Positions 44,501-56,500 of a stretch of 64,000 bases of DNA are shown here, one piece after another. Below the pieces are notes generated by a model. The model had not been told where the DNA came from, made no database searches, and saw nothing but the letters and a program-made list of their open reading frames with translations. This DNA comes from Epiperipatus broadwayi (Eukaryota > Onychophora > Udeonychophora > Euonychophora > Peripatidae): NCBI GenBank assembly GCA_028023455.1, contig JAQFVV010012397.1, positions 2,283,501 to 2,347,500 of the forward strand, in the 5' to 3' direction. A program made the position numbers and the translations under genes. Numbering within the stretch: the stretch's first letter is position 1; each line of letters starts with the position of its first letter.

Positions 44501-47500
44501 TAGAGTACATGTCCACTTTTTAAATCAATTGTCTCTTCACCTTTTTTTTTTAACTTCACAAAGTCCAATAAAGTCCCATTTAATATAAGACAGTTCTTCT
44601 AATTTTTGCAATCTTCCTTCACTTGAAAGTGATCTGCAGTTGTAAGTACCTAAATAAAAAGTCGTCATCAAATGGCAGCCTGGGTTTGCAATCAGGGGAT
44701 TCTTAGCACCATCTGCCTTCGTCCACCAACCGCTGCCTTGGTTGGTGACTTTACAGCCTCCTGGGAATAAGGCCATGATTTATTTTTGTCTGTCACAATG
44801 TTATCATTTACACAAACATTCATTCTGCCTTATCAGGCAACTGAGAAGAAAGACCATGGTGTTTCTTGATCTTAAACTCTGAGTTAAAAAGCCAATAAAC
44901 TCACCATGCTGGCTAATGCATGTTGGTGAGCAGCTCATCCATGTTCTTATACTATATGAATAATCACATAGTAATAACAGCTGCAATGACAAGAACGTAT
45001 GGAATGGACATTAGGAATTTGCCCTGCTCGGTTCCTTTAAGGCCTCCAAAAGGAATCGAAGGGTCTCCTTTCAGTTAATAGCAAAGCCCTTTCTGCAGCC
45101 AGAAATTCAGTACTTGTAATTTAATAAAATAATAATGACAATTTATTTACATCAAATAATAATAATGAGCAAGTAAAATTAAAGATAGACTATAAAATAG
45201 AATTTAATGTATAGTGGTTGCATACATGTTTGTACTTATTTCAAAACAAGGGGAAAATATGCATTTACATTAATTTTCTTAAAGAAGTATAAAGTTTACG
45301 AGGAATCCTTATTTATTGTTTGTTACTGGAAAAGTATTAAGAATCTAAGCAAGTTATTTGGATAAAATTTAATTAATGGTTCTTTATAATTTTAACTAAT
45401 TATGATTTTCTACTGATTATATATATGTTTAATCATTTGTTCTTTAACAAACAAACACACAGTAAGTGACCCTTCAAATACACATATAATAAAGGCTTAA
45501 TAGCAAACAACAATTTGCAATAATGGTGAAATACTTGTTATTCAAAGTCCTATTGCACTTTAGATTTTGTAATGAAATCCACATATTATTCACAAATATC
45601 CAAAAGCTGTGGTGCAACAATAATACAAAAGCAATGTTTGAAATTTAGACCATTGGATTATCAGTTATTGATTTTATCAGAAGAGTATTTTTAGGCATGT
45701 TAATTCATGTTAAGTGATTATTGCATAATATAATTATCCTGTGGTTTAAATCCCATTAATGTATAATAAGCATATGAAGCTTCAAATATCAATAGACGTT
45801 AATTTTCATGGATGATTTATCCGATTTCTGTTATCATAGCATTTTTTTAATAGTAATTATCATTTTATCTATCAGGATATTGTATGATCTGTAGGCACTA
45901 TAATATACATTTGTAAATACAATATAAGTTTAATAAAGACTTTTATCAATATGTTTAGAATAAGATTATTTATTCCTATAGGTGGTGTCGAGTACATAGT
46001 GACAAGAATGTAGGAAATCAAGATTTTAGCATTTCTTAATAAATAATCCTTTTTGTTTAGTACATTGATATTATGCTTTAATATCTTTGACAACATTATT
46101 GACTTTATCCATGGGCATTTGGGTTATATTTTACTTTGACTTTAAATAAGCATTTTGGAAATCTCTGATAAAAATAAAGAACAAACTTTTTTAGAATGCA
46201 ATGGCAATTGCACTTTAGCTGTTATTCAAGCCTAAATTCGCTTTCTGTTGTCCTCAAGAACAGATGTCAACTTTTCCTTTTAACAGTTCATGTACAATTT
46301 TTTAGTAAACGTCTTTATAAATATGTATATTGTGGTTTTTTAATAAAAAGAATGATTGTCAGAAGGGTAGCTTCTATCGAAGTAAGCAAATATATATGTA
46401 AGCAGAAGTAACCAAAAAATAAAGAGCTTTCATCTGACAACACAGACATATTTATCTATTTGAATGATGTTATATTTAAGCCATGGTTACCATTTGATAT
46501 ACTCAATCTTATCTGGGGTTTTTTTGGTTTTTTTATTAAAAGCAAATATATATGTCTTTTTTTTTAAAATTTATAAATAACTTTTTAACTTTCAAAGAAA
46601 TTAATTTTGTATTACTTTTTTTAAAAAAAAAAAAAAAAGCTAAAGGAAGCAAACAACACACTTATATATAATATAATGTTAGGCAAGATGTTATTTTAAT
46701 CCTATTAAAATAAAACACATCTCTTTTAAATCGAGCAACTTTTAAAATGAAATGCCAAAATAGATTGTTATGATTTTTAAGATAATAAAAGATCAGACCA
46801 AAGTATTATCTCCTATATCTATGTGTTAACAACTAATCAGAGAAGACATTGACCAGAAATTTTAATAATTAATAATTCTATATAAAATAATGTCTATAAT
46901 TCAAATAAAAAAATTTTTTTGATTAATACATATGTGCAACAATATATGTTCAGAATATGCCGATATGGTATAGTGTATTGATAATTATATATTTGTACAT
47001 CCATTGTATACCTATAAATATATATATTAATTGTATACCTGTTAATATATATGTTAATTGCCTTCTAATCAATAACTCTTAGTTAATGCTGTTTACAAAA
47101 AAGATTCTCCTTTTCTTGTTTGTAATGAAGTTTTAAGTGTGTGTTCTTTCTCATTTCACCTATTCATTCATCTCATATATGAACATCTTTATTCTCTTTT
47201 AACTTTATTGCCAGTCAATAGCATATTTTAATGTATGTATTGTCATTAATATATGTTCATAATTGTACATGAAAAGAGAGTTTTTTTTTTATAATAGTAA
47301 TTATTCTTTCATCAGTGTAAATGACTTTCTAAAAATAGATGATTGCAAGCATTTGTTTTAGATATTTTAGAAAATCAAAGTTAAAATATCTTCAGCTAAT
47401 AATTATTGTGTTTCTTATTGATTGTAGAAGTATACATATAATTTGAAGTATGGAATATTAATCAAAATCATGACTTCTCATATATTTCTAAGATTTTTTT

Positions 47501-50500
47501 GTCCATCTTCTACACTAATTTTAATAATTAATGGATACCCGATAATATAGTAAAATAATCATTTCATCCTAGACTGATTTCTGGATTTTGTCATCAGTGA
47601 GAACTGGAAATCAAAGCTGGAACTAATTCATTTATACATATAGCAGCTATTTTAAATCTTTTATAATTGAACTAATGGGTAATATTTAAAAAAAATTAAG
47701 GTTTTGAATTTAAGCCAACTAGTGCAGTTATATAGATCTTGTTACATATTGTAGAGACTTTATTTTTATGCCAACTGTAGGCCCTTTTCATTCTTTTGTT
47801 TGAAGGGTTAACACCAACAATATCACATCTCATTTGCTTACTCAAGAACAGTTCACTCTAAGAATTATCTACTATAAGCTTGTGACTGCAATCAAATAGA
47901 TGACTCTAAAATAGGAAAAAAAAAAACTGCTCATGAATGTATGCTGAATATGAGAAAGTCATGATGGTATTAACCTTCCTAGCCAAAATATCAAAGGGAC
48001 ATATAAGGTTTGGAAAATATACTCACCTAATGTCAAATCTATATAATTATTTAAACAAGGTGACTTGAAGTCAAAACTAGATTATTTATTTTTAAATATC
48101 AAGCTATTAGCTTGAATAGTATAAAGGTGTAAAAAGTAGTTGCTACATGCATATGTGATGTAGTTCCAACTTTAAATCTTAATCTTCTAGGGCTGAAGAT
48201 AGGTATAGCACTATGACATCTGGTGTCCATTGATTATTTAAGCTTACAGTAGATTGTTACAAATCAAAATGGTAGTCCTGTAAGAATAATTTCAATGATA
48301 AAAAGTTTGAACTAATATGATTATTTTATATTAACTTTATGAATAGACTTTTTTATTTTTATTTTTCTACAAACATCAAATATTGTTCTTTAAGAACGCT
48401 ATATAATAAGAAATTAGATATATTTCATTTACTTGATAAATTTTTACTATTATATACAATATATTAAATTTAAGCATAAACAGATAATATATAATAACGT
48501 GAAAGCTAAACACCTTCAAACAAATACGCTTTAAAAATGCTTAAGTGACAGCCAATCAGATGGAATAATGGCATCACATGGGACTCTAAATTCTAAAACA
48601 CAAGCGTATCTGTTTGAAGGTGTTTAGCTTTCACGTTATTATATATTATCTGTTTACGCTTAAATTTAATATATTTACATTTATTAATATCATTTCATTA
48701 GATTTAAAAATATTGCTTCGTTGTAAATCGGATGATTTCGCGTTGTTAATTTATATATGTAATATTTAGTGGATTAAATGTGAAGGTATTTAAGCTTCAC
48801 ACTCTTAGTTCAAAATGCTTTAGTCTGGCTTATTTAAATATAATTGAGGCATAGATTAAGATGGGTCCCATCTTTTTCTAATAGTTCTGGCTTGTGTTTT
48901 AGAATTTAGAGTCCCATGTGATGCCATTATTCCATCTGATTGCCTGTCACTTAAGCATTTTTAAAGCGTATCTGTTTGAAGGTATTTAGCTTTCACGTTA
49001 TTATTATATACAATAAAAATATTAAATGTCTTTATATAGTTGTATTAATAAAATAAATTTTTTAAACAAAAATTTTCAATTTTATTTCATTTTAGTACAC
49101 TTATGAGTGGGATTTTACCCTTTGGTGCCATGTTCATCGAATTATTTTTCATCTTCACAGTAAGTTAATTAATTGATTTTTGTTTGTTTCTTGTGGAAGT
49201 TCTTTTTAAAATGTAGTATTTTAGTAAACTGACTACTTTTGTGTCATGAGTTTAATATAATTGCTATTTATTTTACAAATCACTGTTTTCTTTTTTTTTT
49301 TCAGGCCATATGGGAAAATCAATTTTATTATTTGTTTGGCTTTTTGTTTTTAGTATTTATTATTCTAATTATTTCTTGTTCACAAATTTCCATTGTAATG
49401 GTATACTTTCAATTATGTGGGGAGGTAAGTATTAAAATATATTATGTCACAATAGTTAATTATAATTTTACATATTTTTTGTTTGATATTGATATAATAT
49501 GACTTATAAATCAATAAGTTCTTAGTTGTTTGTGGACTTGTTTGGTTGTTTTGAAGAAATAAAAAGTTTTATGAGGCAGCTTTTAGTGATAAACCAATTT
49601 AAACATTTAGTATAATTTATATATAAATTTTAATGGGTCCTGAACTTCTGCACATTGTACATAAAAAATTATTTTTTTCTGTCTTATAATTCTGAAATCT
49701 ATAAATAAACACATAATTATATCAAAACATTTTAAAACATTATTTTTCTTTGTCATAATATACATAAAAACAAGAATCATAAATAATATCCTCAAATTCA
49801 TGTTTTAAAATGTGAATAAAATTAAACATTTTTTGTTCAATAAGATTTATCTTTACTGCAGAAGTTATCTAGGTACTGCATTCTACATTTAATGATGACC
49901 TTTTGATTACTCTATGAGGCATGTTTGATAATCAGTTTTTTTATGTAACTGATTTTTTCTGCTTGTTGAATAAAGCACTTTTCTTTATTCTTTCCATAAC
50001 TGATTTTTGTTTAATGATTTAAATTATAAATTCCTCAGAATTTTCACTTAAACCTGGAACCTTTTTTTAATCATAGATTTTCTGTAAGATTACTTCCTGT
50101 TTTTTTTTTTTTTTTTTTGTAAACATTTAAGTAATTATTGTTCATTGTCTTTTTGGAAGCTGTTATTTCTCCTGCTTACTATTTTTTTTTTACTATCTCT
50201 AAGACATATATATTTCTTAATTTTGTTTTCTTTCTTTTAATTATTTTAGTCTTCTGATCCATTTTGTGATTTTTGGCAATTTTTTTTTTTTGGAGAGGGA
50301 AGATGAGTAGATAAATAACCCTTTTCATATCTATCTTTAATTCTACTATTAATCTGTCTGATTCCCTTTTAATTGTGCCCAAACTCGCACACTTCTATTT
50401 TATGGTTTTTAAGGAGTCAGTCTAACTTCAGTAAATATCATTAATATTTTTCTCGTAGATAATATTTGCTTAGTGCATATTAAAATGATTTGAACATTAA

Positions 50501-53500
50501 AAGTAGAAAGTTATAAATAACTATAAATGTTTTAACAAATAATTTATACTTACCTACAATGGAGATAAAAGCATAGATTAAAACAAAGTTATATCATTTA
50601 CTGTCTCAATATCATTACTGGATGTTAAAATATAATTTAAAGACTAAAATATAAATAAAACTATGCGATTTCAGTAGTTTATCACCAAACATTTTACTGC
50701 TTGAAAAATTATACCAGACTGCATGAATTCAAAAAAATCACAATATTTGATAATGGACTTCTTGAATATTATGAATGAGTTCTGTTTATCATAATTACCA
50801 GTGACTTCTTTTATTATTCTTTCATTTGAAGCTTAATTGTTAAGTTTCTTAATTGATTTCACATCCACTTTATAAAGGGCTTATTAATTATCAAATTGAA
50901 TTATTTTGTTGCTTTGCACTAAGAATGTAAGCTATTTAATACCTCAAAAATCCTTTTGATAATGTTCATATGTAAAGGTTTTACTGTATGAAAAAATTAT
51001 TGCACTTAAAAAAAGTAACTGAATTAATTTTCCTGAATCTAGGATTGTTCTTATTAATTTCACATTAAAGCTTAGTTGTAAGTTTATAAATTTTTTTCTT
51101 CATCAATTAGAGTTCTTAGGTTTCGTTGATTGGATATTTAGAAATTAGTGTCAATTGATCATTTTTTGAATAACTATATTTCCAGTAAGAGTATTTGCAA
51201 TATTTTTTTATAGTCTGTAACCTGAAAATGATTAACAGCATGTTCTGATTGAAGTTTTCTAGTCCTGCATTTTAATTACCTAACATCTAAAATATCAATG
51301 AATAGATTATGCATTGCAATCTATATTCAGGTTTTATATTTTGTCCAATTTCACTTGATCGTTTTTTGTCATTTATTTATTATAAGTTTTCTTCAACTTA
51401 ACAAAACTTTTCATAAAATATCTGCCAACATATTACCACAATTTGGGCTTAAATAAAAAGAATACAGTGGAGCCACGAATTATACTATATTTTATTTCAA
51501 TCCTCTTCTTCATTTACAAACGTATATAGCATATAATAGCTTACATTTTGTTGATAAACATTGATTAGAATAGAATATGTAGTTTATTGGACTGCAAGTA
51601 TTTCAGTACTTTTCAACATGCACATATATATTAACACAGACACTTTTTTTATAATTATAGTATGCATATATATATAAATTATTATTATAGTATAAACAAA
51701 ATTTTAAAAAATAATAATATAATTATTAATAATAAATTGAGGGAACACATTTACATATATTTACTGACCATGTATTTATTCATGCATTCACAGAAACAAT
51801 AAGAATAAGAAAAAAGAGCTAACTACTGTATCTTTTTCCCCCCAATATATGTTTATTATTACATGTTAAGTACAAAAGGGTTTACAATGGATACATTAAT
51901 TTGGTCACTCGACAATTGTTCGTCTTTTCTATAAGTCAACTTCTGTTGGTTTACATTCTAAAAATTAAGGATACCATTAATAAGTCAATTATAATAATTT
52001 CCAAGAGAGTACAGTAATAAATTATAAGATCGTACAATATAGAGATGCCTTGCTAAAGCTAAGTAATTCCTTATCAATCGATTTATTAAGCTTAATCCTA
52101 ACGTCACGTTAAACATGAAAGGATCATTGTTAAATCTTAATTTATGTGAAAAATATCAAAATTATTATTTTTCCATTAGGCATATAATTTTGCCTGTATT
52201 AATTAATAATCTTAATTTGCTATTGAGATTAGCAGATCGGACATCACATGGGAGGTTTAAAAAAGTTTGCCAGAAATCAAAAGTAAAAAAATAAAAAATG
52301 CTTTTATTCAGAAGACTTATAGACCAGGAAAATAAGATGGTAAATTTTAAAAAAACTTTTGATTTGATAAAAATAATTATTTTAAAATGCAGAAATGTTT
52401 CTTTATGAAGAAATATTTTAATAATTTGTTTTAAAACTATTGTGATAATTTTAAGGATGGAAAAAACTAAGACAGTTATTGGAATGTCTCATATCTTATG
52501 GAAAAGAAATTTTTTAAATAGGTAATAAAAATATCCTATCATTAAGTTGTGTATGCTGGTCATACAAAAATTTTTAAAAATTGTTTATGGAATATTTTAA
52601 ATGCATAATAAGTGTCGAGGAACATTGAGATGGTGTTACCGTATCAAAGATACTATAAACCGTCATGGAATCTTAATGAAAGTAGCAGAACTTTGGAAAA
52701 TTATTTTTATTATATGATATCAGAAAATACCCTCAATAATCTTACTGTTCTGAATAATAAGGACTATAAACTATTATTTTTATAAACTTTCAGGAGTAGA
52801 TCAGTGGTTATTTTATGAATAAATCCGGATATTTTAAAAGTAGACTTACCTTATTTTTATTTTGAAAGTTGTCGTTCATTTTTTTTTAAAAGTGGAACCC
52901 AACAGAGCATATATGATTTTTGGTGTTGGTAGAAATTTTCATCGTTAAGTATGAAGACAAATAACATAGCAACAAGTGCTGGGGAGTTGAAACACCCGAG
53001 AGAAAAAAAACCTTTTTCTTAAATGAACTTTATGGATGGAGTTTTTTGCGTAAATATGTTTTGAATTATTTTACTAATCCTTATTCAAGTATTAGAGATA
53101 GGAAAGGAACATAAAAATATTAAATTACTTACTAATATAATAATTTTTTGAAAACTTAATATTTTAAGTATAATAATATTGAATGAATGATATACTATGC
53201 AATGTTTTATTAGTGTGTTCTGTTGTTTGTTGTATTCGTATTTTCCTAGAGTTTCTGGTGTCTGATCTATATCCTTCTCTATTCTGGTTCACGTGAGTGA
53301 TCTTAGAGCATTTAGATCTTAGATGATCATTTTTAAAATAATAGTGAAATGTTTGACTTCCCTCACTATTCAAATATGCTCTGAGCAATATTCTTTTTTT
53401 CAATAACTTTTTTTTCTTATAAAAATATAATAGTCTCTTTATCAAGAAATTATGATCTCTAATTATTTTAAAACCAGTATTAAGGATAATAAAGAAAGAA

Positions 53501-56500
53501 TAAAACATATCTACTTTCAACATAAACAGAAGAAACTTTATTAATGAACATGATCATATATGGCACTCTGAGATGGAAAAAATGCTGCTGGCATAATTTA
53601 AAATATATTTACTAATTTTACTTCTTTTTTAAAAAAACAATTTCATACAACAATTACAAAATAAAAAGTGGCTGCCCGAATATCACAAAATTTAAGAATT
53701 TTAATGGTTTTTTTTAATTTATTTACATTTTTGTTTGTATGGTTTTTTTTTTTGGATAATGTATAATTGAAGTCATATTGTTAAATACAGCACAATTGGT
53801 GGCTCCACTGCATAACAATTCATAATTTGATATTGTAAATATGTCAACATATAATAATAAAACTATTAAACGTCAAATTTGAAGTCTTCAAATAAAATCG
53901 ATAGCAATAATTTTAAGAAAATAATTATAAGAATCATGCCAGAATTTTACAAAGTAACAAATCATATCAATCATTTATTAAAAAATAAATAGAATATATT
54001 GATAAGAAGACAATAGCTTGCAAGTTAGTGAATGTCATCGCAAACCAAGACCTCTAATTAAATTTCAAATTCTGTCTTATTTTAATTTTTAGGATATAAT
54101 TGATACATTAATGGTGTAAGCTTTTAGTATCTCCTTTATTAAATTAAACTTATATTGGTATAATAAAATGTTACAAAAAAACAAAGTGGATCTAATCAAT
54201 GTGTTTTATCTGATTACATTATTAATCCAATCTATTTGTTATAGCTAAAAAATGATTTAATTAATACAAATTTTGACTATTTATGGGTTGTTGTTTTTTT
54301 TTAAAGTTATGATTTGTAGTTTTGAATATGATAGGAAATGCTACAAATAATAAAAGAAATTAGAAAAGCATTTTTATTTATAATAAATTATAAAAACAAA
54401 TACTTTCATAATGATTCTCAATTGTTAATCACTTTAAATTTAAAATATTTAACAATTGAAAATACCTGTGTTTTTATAATTATGAATATTTATTATCACC
54501 ATTCATACCTTTTAGTTTTTATTATTATAATCTATAATAGTTGATTTATAGATTTTATATATATAATAATTAGGTATTGCATTAGAAATAAATGTAATTG
54601 CTCAGTTTTGTTGGTTTTTTAAGACAGTAAACTATTATCAAATCTAAAAATTTAGACAAATTCTCACTATAAAGATTCAAGGCTTGTCACTTAAGAGAGT
54701 ATAGTCATCAATACCCCCCCCCCCCCAAAGGTGACTAACTTTATTAATTTATTGAAAATAAGAGTTGCTGCTAAATCTTTTGGTAACATTTTTCTTAAAT
54801 GTGTGATTTTGATCAAAATTTTATTGAAATCATAGGATAATGTCTCATATAGAATGTGTTTCCCATAACTATTTTGATTGGAGGAAGAGCATTATTTTCA
54901 AAATGCAATTAGTTTGGCCATGTAACACTTAAATCACCTGTGAATGTGATATATGAATAATGTTTATTTTCAGAAGAAATTATGATCATTGTGGATAAGT
55001 GACATCTGCCATAGATATTTTGACATAAGGTTCCAAAATAGTCTAATTATAGCAAAAGATTCTTCAAATATTGATGCATTCAGTTTTACCATTGAATCTT
55101 ATAAAACTATTAAAAGTAAGTCAAGAGTGACAAGATTTTGATAATACAATACCCAGAAAAAGTTTCTTAAGTCCTGAAAATTGATATTGGTCACTCATAT
55201 TTGATAGCCAAAAACCAAATGATTTTTAATAAAATGAATTCATACAGTATATGTAACTTAGTGAAGTCTAAGGCAATATAGCTATAACAAAAAAGGGGCA
55301 ATATACCCTTCAATAATTAATTGATGAATCATAAAAAATATAAACACTGTGTTTATTCATTATAGACTTCATAATAATAATATTCCACTTCTTAAAAATT
55401 ATTACAATTAAAATACATTTTAGTATTAGTATTAATCAAAAAACAATCTGCATTACAATTTATATTAGCTCAGCTATATATAATCTACTACAATATTAAG
55501 TTTACTATTTTATCTAAAATGTTTTATGAGTTTAAAAAATTACTTATATGTAATAATGTCAGTTTATCATTTAAATTATCATAGACCTTAGTACTAATAA
55601 ATAAATTTATAATTTTAATATTAATTAATTGTAATGTTCAAATAATTATTTTATTGAAAAAAATTCATTTTTGTATGTAAAATGATTTTATTTAAATATA
55701 TATATACTTTTATATTTATAATATATAATTTTCAGGATTACCACTGGTGGTGGCGATCTTTTATTGCTTCTGGGGGATCTGCTTTTTATGTTTTTGCATA
55801 TTCTGTTTTTTATTTTATTACAAAAGTAAGTATTTTTTTTCTTTTTAGAATGTTTTTTTCATAGTTTCTGAAAACATTGTTTTTAGGTATTTAAAATATT
55901 TGATTATTATAATATCTAATATATGTACATTTTTAATTTATGTTTTAACAATATTTTCATTAATAGTAGCATATTTTGAATCATTGGTGTATGTCTGAGT
56001 AATCATTGGGCAATAATCAAATTCCCAGGGTAGTTTCTAGTAATTTGTGCAAGAAGTTCTACCATGTACAATTTAATAGTGGTGGAGAAATGAACTCAAG
56101 AACTAAAGATTCCTATAGCAAAACTCATTGTGTCATGTGATGCTCTGTCACTTATAAGCTGGCTGTAAGTACTTTTGACATTTTGATAAAAGGATTATAT
56201 ACTTAAATGAGTCATCTAACTTATCTTTAATATCTGCATTAACAGCAGGCTTTGTCATTAAATGTCCTTCTATTTGGTTAAATAAGACATTTTTATCATC
56301 ATGAAGTTTGTCATTATAATATTTTTATTCTGTCTTGATTTCTTACCGAACTGAATTTTTTAAACTCTCCATATATATATAGTCATTCAAGTCTTAAACG
56401 TCAACAATAAAATAAAAATATATTCACTTCCTGATCATTGTTAAACTTTACCCACAATTAATATTTATTAACACTGTAAACAATTGAATCCATTACAAAA

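Larger units (their letters stand above)
37472..49095. other. TM9SF4 intron of 11.6 kb, the longest visible, with four recognisable elements
   Basis: Holds a 155 bp hairpin (38053-38207), a possible transposase N-terminal relic (~41146-41325), a dead RTE LINE (~42113-45115) and a multi-hairpin element (~48461-49010). The stretches 38210-41140 and 45120-48460 are AT-rich intron in which I recognise nothing. Confidence 0.7.
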
